Notes: generated by a model not told the origin, from the letters alone. A DNA stretch of 64,000 nucleotides from Flagellimonas sp947499585 (GCF_044596045.1 NZ_CP138995.1:1550001-1614000); one strand, 5' to 3'; counted from the first letter of the stretch, positions 51,114-59,866 are shown. Numbers and translations are program-made.

Positions 51114-52550
51114 ATGAAAAAAAGAGAGTTTTTAAAGACCGCCGCAGTAGCATCATCATTGGCATTATTGCCTTCAGGAACTTGGGCTTTTTCTGGGAAT
51201 AAACGGTTACGAACTGCACATATTGGCGTTGGCAACATGGGTTTTGAAGATTTAAAGGCAATTTCATCTCATAAGATGGTGGACGTGGTGGCACTTTGTG
51301 ATGTGGACTCCAACAATCTAGAAGCAGCAAAAAAGATTCATTCCAATGCCAAAACGTTTTCAGATTATAGGGAAATGTTACGAGTTATGAGTGATGATAT
51401 AGATGCCGTTATTGTATCTACACCTGATCATACACATGCTCCAGCCTCTATGATGGCCATGGATATGGGTAAGCCAGTATATTGTCAAAAACCGTTAACA
51501 CATCATGTATCTGAAGCAAGAGCAATGCGTAAACTGGCCACTGAAAAGAACTTGATTACACAAATGGGCATTCAGGTACATTCTTTTTATGACTACAAAT
51601 TGGCCACTTTGTTGATCCAATCGGGAATCATTGGTAAAGTGCATACGGTAAGAGCATGGTCTCCCAAGGATTGGGGATATAATGGCCAGGCTCCTTCAGG
51701 TAGTGACCCTATTCCGGAAACCTTGGATTGGAATCTTTGGTTGGGTACCGCCGCAGAAAGACCTTATAAAAAAGATTATTATCATCCTGGAAATTGGAGA
51801 AAGTTGATGGATTATGGTTGTGGTACCTTAGGAGATATGGGAGTACATATTTTTGATACCCCTTATAATGCCCTTCAGTTGGATGTACCACTCACTATTA
51901 AAAACGAATGTAGACAACCAACAGGATTTGGCTTTCCAGAGAAGAATATAGTTACATATGAATTTCCAGGTACAAAGTATACTGCTGATAAATTAAAGTG
52001 GGTTTGGTATGATGGTCCCGGTGCTCCAGAAATGCATAAGGATCTTGAATTACCCAATTCAATGGGTCAATCACAGAAAAATGAAGAAGCTCAAAACGGT
52101 GATAATCAAGCTATGGAAGATAAAATGTCACTTGATACCAAAGAAGCTATGGATGGAGTATTACCAGATCAAGGTGCTATGTTCATTGGAGAAAAAGGAC
52201 GTTTGTTGTTGCCACATTTCATGCAATTGCCAAAGAAAATCGTTGATGGAAAATATGTAGACATATCAACGGAAATTGCAGCGGTGGAGAAAGCAAATAA
52301 TATGGGCAAACCCATACGCAATTACGATTCCGAAGGTCCAAAACATTACCATCAGTTTGTGGATGCGTGTTTGGGCAATGATAATTGTACAGCACCTTTC
52401 TCTTATTCTGCAAGATTAACGGAAACCATATTGTTAGGCGTTATTGCAGGTCGTTTTCCTAATAAAACGTTGCATTGGGATAATGAAACTGCGCGATTTT
52501 CTGAAGAAGAAGCAAATCAGTATTTAGAATCACCGTATAGGGATTTTTAA
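51114..52550 (+). CDS. Gfo/Idh/MocA-family oxidoreductase, exported
   Basis: 478 residues. N-terminal Tat-like signal (KKREFLKTAAVASSLALLP) in which the first Arg of the twin pair is Lys. Rossmann domain: AHIGVGNMGFEDL with the dinucleotide loop, VALCDVD, DAVIVSTPDHTHAPASMMAM, GKPVYCQKPLTHHVSEARAM with the catalytic Lys of the EKP-type motif (here QKP). C-terminal substrate domain with GNWRKLMDYGCGTLGDMGVHIFD. Oxidises or isomerises sugar derivatives using bound NAD(P). Coupled with the DUF1080 gene. Confidence 0.92.
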   Translation: MKKREFLKTAAVASSLALLPSGTWAFSGNKRLRTAHIGVGNMGFEDLKAISSHKMVDVVALCDVDSNNLEAAKKIHSNAKTFSDYREMLRVMSDDIDAVIVSTPDHTHAPASMMAMDMGKPVYCQKPLTHHVSEARAMRKLATEKNLITQMGIQVHSFYDYKLATLLIQSGIIGKVHTVRAWSPKDWGYNGQAPSGSDPIPETLDWNLWLGTAAERPYKKDYYHPGNWRKLMDYGCGTLGDMGVHIFDTPYNALQLDVPLTIKNECRQPTGFGFPEKNIVTYEFPGTKYTADKLKWVWYDGPGAPEMHKDLELPNSMGQSQKNEEAQNGDNQAMEDKMSLDTKEAMDGVLPDQGAMFIGEKGRLLLPHFMQLPKKIVDGKYVDISTEIAAVEKANNMGKPIRNYDSEGPKHYHQFVDACLGNDNCTAPFSYSARLTETILLGVIAGRFPNKTLHWDNETARFSEEEANQYLESPYRDF

Positions 52551-52592
52551 TATCGGACACAGGCTTAGCATAACTTTGGATGTAATTTTCTG

Positions 52593-53432
52593 TTAAGCCT
52601 CCAAAAAAGAAATAATTTGGTTATTCACGTCTTCTTGGTGCATGGAATGCCCTAATCCTTCTGTACTTATCAATGTGCTGCCCTTCCAATTTGCGCTTAC
52701 ATTTTCAGAAGCGTGATATGGCGCTATAGCATCTAATTTATCATGAAATAGTAATCCTTTTTTTGTGTTGGATTGTGCAAATTTCGATGCAGAAAAATCA
52801 TGAATGTTAAACCCAAATCGCTTAAAGATATAATTGTCGAGAGCTTTCATGACTCTATTATTAAATTTTAATAAGTATTGGTAATGCTCCATAATTTCAT
52901 GAAATTCTGAAGGAGCACCTATGGTAACTATTTTTTCAACTTTAGGATTTGGATTCTTATACTCATTGTACATCAACGTCATGCCCCCCACGGAGTGCCC
53001 TATCAGATATTTTGGATCATACTTTTTAATCATATGCTGCAAAGCTTCCTCATACAAGGGAACGTATAAAATTTTACCAGTTGAATACCCATGTGACGGA
53101 GCATCAAAAGCTATGATATTAAAATCAGCGTCTTTAAGTTTATTGATAAGATTGCGCCAGCGGAAGGTATTGCTTTCCCAACCATGTACTAACAACACGG
53201 TTTCTTTCTTACCGGGCCAATGATAGGATTGCAGTTTATGCCCAGCGGCGGATTCCACTCCATTCTTGGCTTTATCTAAATATGCCTCCTGCTGAGGCAA
53301 AACTCTTCCTTTTCTAACGGTACAAAACAAATTGAAAGCCTTGTGAGCGGTTTTTTGTGGAGCTAACAACGCATACAGGTTGAAATATTGACCATACGCG
53401 AGAGGAAGAATTTTCGTAATTAGTTTTTTCAT
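52593..53432 (-). CDS. Alpha/beta-fold hydrolase
   Basis: 279 residues. Conserved parts: VLLVHGWESNTFRWRNLINKL (oxyanion loop), NIIAFDAPSHGYS, the nucleophile elbow LIGHSVGGMTLMYN (Ser at about 150), and a C-terminal STEGLGHSMHQEDV with the catalytic His. No membrane anchor. Divergent from an HxlR regulator and the natural candidate for its target; a repeat in the gap may be the operator. Substrate unknown; possibly an enol-lactone or ester-detoxifying enzyme. Confidence 0.87.
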   Translation of the reverse strand: MKKLITKILPLAYGQYFNLYALLAPQKTAHKAFNLFCTVRKGRVLPQQEAYLDKAKNGVESAAGHKLQSYHWPGKKETVLLVHGWESNTFRWRNLINKLKDADFNIIAFDAPSHGYSTGKILYVPLYEEALQHMIKKYDPKYLIGHSVGGMTLMYNEYKNPNPKVEKIVTIGAPSEFHEIMEHYQYLLKFNNRVMKALDNYIFKRFGFNIHDFSASKFAQSNTKKGLLFHDKLDAIAPYHASENVSANWKGSTLISTEGLGHSMHQEDVNNQIISFLEA

Positions 53433-53435
53433 CAG

Positions 53436-53450
53436 GTTACTTTTTGTAAC
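53436..53450. promoter_or_regulatory. Possible HxlR operator
   Basis: GTTAC (53436-53440), TTTTT, GTAAC (53446-53450) in the 97-base gap between the divergent hydrolase and HxlR genes, immediately before the hydrolase start at 53432. Symmetric and right-sized for a winged-helix dimer; unproven. Confidence 0.45.
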
Positions 53451-53529
53451 TTACTCTTTTAAGGAAACTAAAAATACAGAATCCTTTTGTAAGAAAAAAG
53501 AAGTCACCCATTCCAAACTAAGTATAAAT

Positions 53530-53952
53530 ATGGAAACTGTTACTGAAAATCAACAACTTAGAACTGCAAAAAAAATTGAAAAAATGTTTGGGCATATTGA
53601 TTACAAGAACCCACCTGAGCTTTGTCCTGTTCGTGATGTAATGTCAGTTGCTTCAGATCAGTGGAGTACATTGATTATTCTTTGGTTGGGCTATTTTCCA
53701 GTTTTACGCTTTAATAAGCTTAAAAAGTTTGTCTATGGTATATCTAATAAAGTTTTAAGCCAACGTCTAAAGGTACTGGAAGCTGACGGCTATATTTCTA
53801 GAAAGGCATTTCCAGAAGTGCCCATTAGAGTGGAATATAGTCTCACTGATTTTGGAAAAACTTATGTTGAAAAATTACTGGAACTAACGGAATGGATGCA
53901 GACCAATAGCCCAAAAGTACTTGCAAATAGAGAGAAATATGGCTTATTTTAA
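53530..53952 (+). CDS. HxlR-family transcriptional regulator
   Basis: 140 residues. Winged helix: CPVRDVMSVASDQWSTLIILW, FNKLKKFVYGISNKVLSQRLKVLEADGYISRK, and the wing VPIRVEYSLTDFGKTYVEKL. The Cys in LCPVRDVM is in the position used for thiol sensing by YodB/HypR-type members, so it may respond to electrophiles or oxidants. Its stop overlaps the stop of the convergent next gene by four bases. Confidence 0.9.
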   Translation: METVTENQQLRTAKKIEKMFGHIDYKNPPELCPVRDVMSVASDQWSTLIILWLGYFPVLRFNKLKKFVYGISNKVLSQRLKVLEADGYISRKAFPEVPIRVEYSLTDFGKTYVEKLLELTEWMQTNSPKVLANREKYGLF

Positions 53953-54911
53953 TCTATAAGCCTATTCCATATATCAATATACATTTTCCAAGCGCCTTCC
54001 TCTTTTTTCCAGACAACCACATATTTTCCTTTCCAACTAGTCTCAGGTTCTTCTCCTTTTTTACTAGTACCATGGTAGTACCCATAATCATAGGCATAGT
54101 CCCCTATAATTTTTATTTCTGATGTATCCATACCATGAGATAGGATCTTAGTGTCCTTTCCTAACAGCCAACGTGCTTTAATGGCCTCTCTTCCTTCTAC
54201 TATTGGAACTCCTAACGGAATGAGTTTGGCATCCTGAGTGTAACTGTTTGCCATTGCATCAAAATCTTGGGCGATAAAAGCAGTTGAGAAACCTCTGGAA
54301 GCGGCAACTACTTTATTTTTTTCACTGTCATCGGTATTAGATATTTTACCATTTGAACAATCGATTCGCCACGTTGGAAAAACTACAGATTCAGTTTTAT
54401 CTACCCATTCTCCAACCCATTTAAAACCTTTATCATCAATGTCGTAAAATGATAGTCTATAAAAACCATCCGTACCGTTTGGTGCTTTTTGTTCACTATA
54501 CAATACAATTTTACCTTCTTCATTTTTATTTCCTTCCCATGCTCTTAATGTTGTAGAAACAGTTCGAGTGGTGTAATAATGGACATACCATCGCGTGCTA
54601 TCTTGACTAAATTGACGAATACTACCAGAATAGGTTTCATCTTCTTTCAGGGTTTCATCTTGAATGGCCATGCCATTCATAATGTATTTAAATCGCCAAA
54701 TCATGTCAACAGGCTCCGCCCAAGTCTGATCAGGGTTTCTGGTTTCAGATTTGCAGTTGCATTCCCCTATCAACGGTGCAAAATCCAATAGTTCTTTTGG
54801 CGCCTTTGGATTTGGTAACCCAAATGGGTGTTCTGCAGAAGGTTCAAAATCGTATTGAGCCAGTAAAATAATGGGAGCTAGGAAGATAGTAAGAAAGTGT
54901 ATTGTTTTCAT
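53949..54911 (-). CDS. Exported protein with NTF2-like (SnoaL/DUF4440) C-terminal domain
   Basis: 320 residues from the ATG at 54911 (MKTIHFLTIFLAPIILLAQ, a signal peptide). The N-terminal half is a beta-barrel-like module of DUF1579 type (FAPLIGECNCKSETRNPDQT, RFKYIMNGMAIQDE, WVGEWVDKTESVVFPTWRI). The C-terminal 130 residues are NTF2-like (AASRGFSTAFIAQDFDAMANSYTQDAKLIP, VEGREAIKARWL, YAYDYGYYHGT, WKMYIDIWNR). No catalytic residues claimed. Confidence 0.8.
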   Translation of the reverse strand: MKTIHFLTIFLAPIILLAQYDFEPSAEHPFGLPNPKAPKELLDFAPLIGECNCKSETRNPDQTWAEPVDMIWRFKYIMNGMAIQDETLKEDETYSGSIRQFSQDSTRWYVHYYTTRTVSTTLRAWEGNKNEEGKIVLYSEQKAPNGTDGFYRLSFYDIDDKGFKWVGEWVDKTESVVFPTWRIDCSNGKISNTDDSEKNKVVAASRGFSTAFIAQDFDAMANSYTQDAKLIPLGVPIVEGREAIKARWLLGKDTKILSHGMDTSEIKIIGDYAYDYGYYHGTSKKGEEPETSWKGKYVVVWKKEEGAWKMYIDIWNRLID

Positions 54912-54985
54912 TTGGTTGGATTTAACTTTCAAATTACCCAAACGAAAATAAGTAGCTACGTCCTTTAGGATTTAATTAACAAAGG

Positions 54986-55534
54986 CTAATCCCACCCCAA
55001 CATCAAATATTTTATTTTGGCATTGTCCGGTATTTGAACAGTTTCAATATTGGAAGTAGTATAGCGAAGGTTAGAAGGCAATTCCTCTTTATCAATTGTA
55101 AAATATAGATTACTTCCTTTAGGAAATACAACAACACTGTTAAGAGTTGTCACTGTTTTTTTGATTGTATACTTATTTTGAATCTCTTTGAATGTACTGT
55201 TTAAGCCAATCCCCTTGGCTGTAGTATAGCGCGAATCAAATATTCTAATGTTTCCAATAGTGGGAACACTTTCAGAATTTGAAGTAAGCGTTAAAAGATG
55301 TTTGCCCCCTTTTTCAAAAACCTTGATTTTTTCAGTCTTTGTTCCAACCTTAAATCTAGAAGTGTCCTTTACAATGGAATCTTGAACAAAAATGGTTTCC
55401 AAAGTACCTATTGTAGATGTTTTTAGAAGAGATCCCACGGAGTTTTCGGTTATTAAAAATGTGGTGTCATTTTTACCACACTGAATGAATGCAAGACAGC
55501 ATCCAAGTGCAAAAACTATAAATATTCTTTTCAT
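54986..55534 (-). CDS. Lipoprotein of unknown function
   Basis: 182 residues. Signal peptide with lipobox FIQC (about 16-19). The mature part is mostly beta-prone with repeated Thr/Ser, Lys and Val residues (LITENSVGSLLKTSTIGTLE, VFEKGGKHLLTLTSNSESVP, GLNSTFKEIQNKYTIKKTVT). I do not recognise the family. Five bases after the HerA-like ATPase gene, so co-transcribed with it. Confidence 0.72.
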   Translation of the reverse strand: MKRIFIVFALGCCLAFIQCGKNDTTFLITENSVGSLLKTSTIGTLETIFVQDSIVKDTSRFKVGTKTEKIKVFEKGGKHLLTLTSNSESVPTIGNIRIFDSRYTTAKGIGLNSTFKEIQNKYTIKKTVTTLNSVVVFPKGSNLYFTIDKEELPSNLRYTTSNIETVQIPDNAKIKYLMLGWD

Positions 55535-55539
55535 AAAAA

Positions 55540-57051
55540 TTATCGGATAACTTTTTTCAAAACCCCAAGTACTCCACGAATAAACGTAGCACTTGTCAAA
55601 ACTTTTACTACTGGGTTCATTCTAGTGCTTCTTCTAGTGGATGTTTTTCTTCGTGATGTAGTTTTTTGTTTCTCTTCCTTTTCAGCTTCTTTTTGAGCTT
55701 TTTCTATTTTTTCATTCAGCAATTCATAAGCGCTCTCTCTATCAACGTCGTCATTATATTTTTTAATCAATTTGGATTTGCCCAAAGTTTCTTTAAGTTC
55801 GGCCTTGGTCAAAACATCCATACGACTCATAGGAGCACGAAGCAAAGTTGCTGCCAATGGAGTAGGTCTTCCTTTTTCATCTAATGCGGAAATAAGGGCC
55901 TCTCCAATTCCTAATGATGTCAGTACTTCTTTAGTATCATAAAACTCAGAGTCTGGGTAGTTTTCGGCGGTAAGCTTTATGGCCTTCCTATCTTTTGCGG
56001 TAAATGCCCTTAGGGCGTGCTGTACTTTTAACCCCAACTGCGCTAACACATCATCTGGAACATCAGTAGGGTTTTGGGTTACAAAATAGAGTCCAATGCC
56101 TTTAGAGCGAATCAATTTTACAATGCTCTCAATCTGGTCCAATAAGGCTTTTGAAGCTTCTTTAAAAATAAGGTGGGCTTCATCGATAAAAAGAATCAAC
56201 TCTGGTCTATCGCTATCCCCTTGTTCTGGAAAAGTAGCGTAGATTTCAGCTAAAAGGCTCAACATAAATGTAGAAAAGAGCTTTGGTCTATCCTGAATAT
56301 CCGTAAGTCTAATAATATTGATGTAACCTCTTCCATTTTCATCAATACGAACCAAATCATCAACTTCAAATGATTTTTCACCAAAGAACAGGTCAGCTCC
56401 TTGTTGTTCCAGCTCAATAATCTTTCTTAGAATAGTTCCTGTGGAACTTGTAGAAATACGCCCATAGGATTCTTGGAACTCCTTTTTTCCTTCTCCTGTG
56501 GCGTACTGCAATACTTTCTTAAAATCTTTTAAATCCAATAATGGAAGCTTATTGTCATCGCAATACTTAAAGACTACAGCGACAATTCCTTCTTGAGTAA
56601 CGGTTAAATCAAGAATTCTGGAAAGCAAAACGGGGCCAAATTCAGAAACAGTGGCCCTTAAACGAACACCATCTTGGTCTGAAAGGGATAAAATCTCTAC
56701 TGGAAATCCATTGGCTTCAAACGGCAGCCCAATTTTTTCATGGCGTTCATCTATTTTAGGATGACCGGGACTTGGTTGTGCAATCCCACTTAAATCACCT
56801 TTTAAATCCATAAGCAGAACAGGAATACCTTTATTAGAGAGGTTTTCCGCAATAACTTGTAGTGTTTTTGTTTTTCCCGTACCCGTGGCACCAGCAATTA
56901 ATCCATGTCTGTTAAGTGTCTTTAGAGGAATCTTGACAAAAGCGTTGGTTACCGTTTCTCCATTGAACATTCCGGCTCCCATTGTAATGAAATCACCTTT
57001 GGTGGTATAGCCTTTTTCAATATGTTCAAAGAATTTTTCTTTGCTGCTCAT
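55540..57051 (-). CDS. HerA-like (DUF853) ATPase
   Basis: 503 residues from the ATG at 57051 (MSSKEKFFEH); an upstream in-frame TTG is rejected. Hexameric DNA-translocase family. Walker A in HGLIAGATGTGKTKTLQV (about 53-62), Walker B in PELILFIDEAHLIF (about 290), sensor-like TQNPTDVPDDVLAQLGLKV, and a DUF853 C-terminal domain with a Lys-rich tail. No NurA nuclease gene is next to it. May act in DNA repair or conflict systems; partner in this window is only the lipoprotein gene after it. Confidence 0.92.
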   Translation of the reverse strand: MSSKEKFFEHIEKGYTTKGDFITMGAGMFNGETVTNAFVKIPLKTLNRHGLIAGATGTGKTKTLQVIAENLSNKGIPVLLMDLKGDLSGIAQPSPGHPKIDERHEKIGLPFEANGFPVEILSLSDQDGVRLRATVSEFGPVLLSRILDLTVTQEGIVAVVFKYCDDNKLPLLDLKDFKKVLQYATGEGKKEFQESYGRISTSSTGTILRKIIELEQQGADLFFGEKSFEVDDLVRIDENGRGYINIIRLTDIQDRPKLFSTFMLSLLAEIYATFPEQGDSDRPELILFIDEAHLIFKEASKALLDQIESIVKLIRSKGIGLYFVTQNPTDVPDDVLAQLGLKVQHALRAFTAKDRKAIKLTAENYPDSEFYDTKEVLTSLGIGEALISALDEKGRPTPLAATLLRAPMSRMDVLTKAELKETLGKSKLIKKYNDDVDRESAYELLNEKIEKAQKEAEKEEKQKTTSRRKTSTRRSTRMNPVVKVLTSATFIRGVLGVLKKVIR

Positions 57052-57078
57052 GGAATTCAATTTCCGATAAAAATAGGG

Positions 57079-57086
57079 TAATTTTG
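57079..57086 (+). promoter_or_regulatory. -7 box of the RidA-like gene
   Basis: TAATTTTG, an exact TAnnTTTG, 21 bases before the ATG at 57108, in the gap divergent from the HerA-like gene. No good -33. Confidence 0.5.
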
Positions 57087-57107
57087 GGCAATTCTAAAAA
57101 CACACTT

Positions 57108-57560
57108 ATGAAAGCCACTCTTCGCATTTTTCTTTCCGTTTTGATGATGGGGGTATTGACCAACACATATTCACAAGAAAAAACAGAAATCATTTTTCAC
57201 AAGCCAGCAAATCCAGAGCGAGCAAAAGCCCCATTCAGTGAAGCCGTTCAGGCAGGAAACCTTTTCTTTTTAGCCGGACAGATAGGCATGGACCGCTCTG
57301 TTGGAAAATTGGCCGATGGAGGTATTCAAGGCGAAACAGAGCAGACTATCAAGAATATTCAGGGAGTTTTAAAACATCATGGATTGTCACTGGACAATGT
57401 GGTGAAGTGTACTGTGATTCTTAGTGATATTAATGACTTCAAAGCTTTTAATGAAATATATACCCAGTATTTCACTAACAAACCAGCCAGAACTACTTTT
57501 GCAGCTAAAGATCTTGCTGCCGGAGCCAAAATTGAGATTGAAGTGATGGCGATTAGATAG
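57108..57560 (+). CDS. RidA-family protein with signal peptide
   Basis: 150 residues from the ATG at 57108 (MKATLRIFLSVLMMG), giving a signal peptide to about residue 23 (TNTYSQ). The RidA domain is complete: AQAGNLFFLAGQIGMD-like segment, ETEQTIKNIQGVLKHHGLSL, VVKCTVILSDINDFKAFNEIY, and PARTTFAAKDL with the catalytic Arg, then AKIEIEVMAI with the Glu. RidA enzymes hydrolyse reactive 2-aminoacrylate-type enamines in the cytoplasm, so an exported form is unusual. A cytoplasmic start at 57084 would need a non-conserved N-terminus. Confidence 0.88.
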   Translation: MKATLRIFLSVLMMGVLTNTYSQEKTEIIFHKPANPERAKAPFSEAVQAGNLFFLAGQIGMDRSVGKLADGGIQGETEQTIKNIQGVLKHHGLSLDNVVKCTVILSDINDFKAFNEIYTQYFTNKPARTTFAAKDLAAGAKIEIEVMAIR

Positions 57561-57593
57561 CTTTTAAACCTAGGTCTAAGATGAACTAAATCC

Positions 57594-57601
57594 TATCTTT
57601 G
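57594..57601 (+). promoter_or_regulatory. -7 box of queE, placed for leaderless transcription
   Basis: TATCTTTG, an exact TAnnTTTG, ends four bases before the ATG at 57606. With transcription starting about four or five bases after the box the mRNA would begin at the start codon. Confidence 0.5.
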
Positions 57602-57605
57602 CAAA

Positions 57606-58238
57606 ATGGTTACAGCAGAGGTAATGGATTTGGTGAACAAGGGTCATATGCTCCCCTTAATGGAAGAATTTTATACCATTCAGGGGGAAGGTTATCATAA
57701 AGGAACCGCAGCTTATTTTATTCGTATAGGAGGTTGTGATGTTGGGTGTCATTGGTGTGATGTTAAAGAAAGCTGGAATGCCGAGACGCATCCGCCTACT
57801 TCAATTGGGAGTATTGTTGACAATGCAGCAATATATTCTGATACAATAGTAATTACTGGTGGTGAGCCACTTACATGGGATATGGGTCCTTTGACTGCTG
57901 CATTAAAGGCTAAAAACCTTCAAACACATATTGAAACTTCCGGTGCTTACCCTTTTACGGGAACTTGGGATTGGATTTGTCTTTCCCCAAAGAAAAACAA
58001 ACTTCCGGTTGAGGAAATATATAATTTTGCTGATGAACTTAAAATCATTGTCTACAATAAACATGATTTAATTTTTGCTGAAGAACAAGCGGCCAAAGTA
58101 AACGAAAACTGCATTCTCTATCTACAACCAGAATGGAGTGTCCGTGAAAAGATGGTTCCTATAATCGTGGATTACGTAATGCAAAACCCAAAGTGGAAAG
58201 TATCTTTACAGACACATAAATATTTAAATATTCCCTAG
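57606..58238 (+). CDS. queE: 7-carboxy-7-deazaguanine synthase
   Basis: 210 residues. Radical SAM enzyme that makes CDG from carboxytetrahydropterin for queuosine. MLPLMEEFYTIQGEGYHKGT, the cluster motif GGCDVGCHWCDVKESW (C-x3-C-x2-C), VITGGEPLTWDMGP, and HIETSGAYPFTGTWDWICLS are the diagnostic parts. The start at 57606 fits homologues (about 14 residues before MLPLM) and the -7 box directly before it. Monocistronic; queC/queD are not adjacent. Confidence 0.93.
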   Translation: MVTAEVMDLVNKGHMLPLMEEFYTIQGEGYHKGTAAYFIRIGGCDVGCHWCDVKESWNAETHPPTSIGSIVDNAAIYSDTIVITGGEPLTWDMGPLTAALKAKNLQTHIETSGAYPFTGTWDWICLSPKKNKLPVEEIYNFADELKIIVYNKHDLIFAEEQAAKVNENCILYLQPEWSVREKMVPIIVDYVMQNPKWKVSLQTHKYLNIP

Positions 58239-58247
58239 GTTGCTCTG

Positions 58248-59045
58248 TTAGCGTCCGCCGTTACTTTGTAAATCTAAAATACATTCGGCATCAAGAACAG
58301 GAACAGCTGCAGATCCTTTTGAAGCATTGCTTTCCATTATTTTCATCATTTGAGCGCCAAACTGTAATTCAGCCCGCATAAGACAACCCGGTACGTCACA
58401 ATGGTTTTCCGCATCAGGGTCTTCGTGGTCATTTACGGGAACTGTGCCTAAGTTAACAAGTCCAAACAAATGCCCGAATTCGTGGTTCAATGTGGCTGTT
58501 TCTACATCGGTTACGGTTATGGTTGAACTTCTGCTTGCTAAATCCCTTATAGTGGATTCGTATATCACCATGGAGGTATTTCTGTAAACAGCTCCTAATG
58601 TGACCAAACCTTCTTCCTCATCATCTCCATCAGAAGGGGCATCAGCAAAATAAATATAAATAGCAAGTGTGGTTCCACTGTTGTAAGCAGTTCTATTCTC
58701 ACTTTCCAATTCGGCAATTTCGTCCAGGACTAGTGTTTCTTCATCTGGTGATGAAAGACTTTTAAAAGAGAATTCTATATTCTGCTTAAAAGTTCGTTCT
58801 TTCAGATAGTCTTCAAAATTAGAAACTGTCTGTCCTGTTGGTTGAAAACCTTCAACGTAGGCTATTTCAATCAAAAGCCTGTCAAAATTATCATTGGATA
58901 AAATATCGTTTGCAGAAGAACCGGTAGCCTGCAGGTTTGGAGTTTTGTTAACACTTTGAGTAGTTGGGGAATCATCAGAATCATTAGAACAGGCAATGAT
59001 AAATCCAAAAACAAATATGAATGCGATAAAGATTTTCTTTTTCAT
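58248..59045 (-). CDS. Lipoprotein zinc metalloprotease
   Basis: 265 residues. Signal with lipobox IIAC (about 16-19). The zinc site HEFGHLFGLVN (HExxH at about 189-193) with a further His at NDHEDP fits the metzincin-type HExxHxxGxxx(H/D) group, followed by CDVPGCLM with a Met-turn-like LM. The N-terminal half is acidic. Protein substrates are unknown; a surface-bound peptidase is likely. Ends convergent with queE, ten bases apart. Confidence 0.85.
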   Translation of the reverse strand: MKKKIFIAFIFVFGFIIACSNDSDDSPTTQSVNKTPNLQATGSSANDILSNDNFDRLLIEIAYVEGFQPTGQTVSNFEDYLKERTFKQNIEFSFKSLSSPDEETLVLDEIAELESENRTAYNSGTTLAIYIYFADAPSDGDDEEEGLVTLGAVYRNTSMVIYESTIRDLASRSSTITVTDVETATLNHEFGHLFGLVNLGTVPVNDHEDPDAENHCDVPGCLMRAELQFGAQMMKIMESNASKGSAAVPVLDAECILDLQSNGGR

Positions 59046-59087
59046 GTTATATTGATATGTATTAAAAACGATAAGGCAGGCATTCTA

Positions 59088-59798
59088 TTATGATTTTAAA
59101 GAAAGTTTTGCCAAATAGTCGTAATGTTCTCCCTCACTTACAAGTTCACAATCAAAATCAAGGGCTATACAAGCATTTTGTAAAGTTGTAAAATCAATGT
59201 AAAGCCAATCAAAAGCCTGACTTTTTTGTCTCTTGTACTCCATGACAAAGGTTACTTCACCATAATAGTTGTCATTGTTTGGTACCCAAAATCCACCGTC
59301 TTCATCTTGTTCAAACATATAAATGATATTACTGGAATCCAATAAAATCTGGCCGTTTGGTAATAAAAGCGATTTTAAATGATTTAGAAAAGCGTGCAAA
59401 TGACCCAACTTTCCAGCTAGACCTATGCCATTCATAAGTAATAAAAGTGTATCGAATTTTGAACTATTATAGTCAAGAAAAGAACTGTGAACTGAAGATT
59501 TAACCCCTCTTTTTTTGCAAACTTCAATTGCGCCTTTTGAAGCATCCAAAGCAGTAACTTCAAATTCTTTTTTTTGCAAGTATAAGGTGTGGTTCCCAGC
59601 TCCGCAACCAATATCAAGTACCTTGCCTTCTGTCAGTTCTAGAGCTTTTTTCTCTAAAAAAGGCATTTCATCAAAATCTCGAAATAAATAGGGCAGCGGA
59701 ACACTATCTTCCTCATCAAGTGAGGAATAGGTTTTAATATCTTCTGTGTAATTGCCAGACTGATAATCGAGCAAAGCTTTTCCAAGAATATCCACCAT
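59088..59798 (-). CDS. Class I SAM-dependent methyltransferase
   Basis: 236 residues. SAM-binding motif I GKVLDIGCGAGNHTLYL (about 57-70), motif II VTALDASKGAIEVCKKRG, and motif IV FDTLLLLMNGIGLAGK. A Methyltransf_25/11-type fold. Substrate not predictable. Ends 40 bases after the start of the protease gene's neighbour and runs in the same direction. Confidence 0.88.
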   Translation of the reverse strand: MVDILGKALLDYQSGNYTEDIKTYSSLDEEDSVPLPYLFRDFDEMPFLEKKALELTEGKVLDIGCGAGNHTLYLQKKEFEVTALDASKGAIEVCKKRGVKSSVHSSFLDYNSSKFDTLLLLMNGIGLAGKLGHLHAFLNHLKSLLLPNGQILLDSSNIIYMFEQDEDGGFWVPNNDNYYGEVTFVMEYKRQKSQAFDWLYIDFTTLQNACIALDFDCELVSEGEHYDYLAKLSLKS

Positions 59799-59866
59799 AA
59801 TTCAAACTAAATGATGCAAAAATGGGACTTTATTAGTAGATAAAGGTTTAATTGGAATCTCTTTTT

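Noticed and set aside
54912..54985. Alternative upstream start adding ten residues to the NTF2-like protein
   Set aside because: It precedes a complete signal peptide, so the later ATG is preferred.
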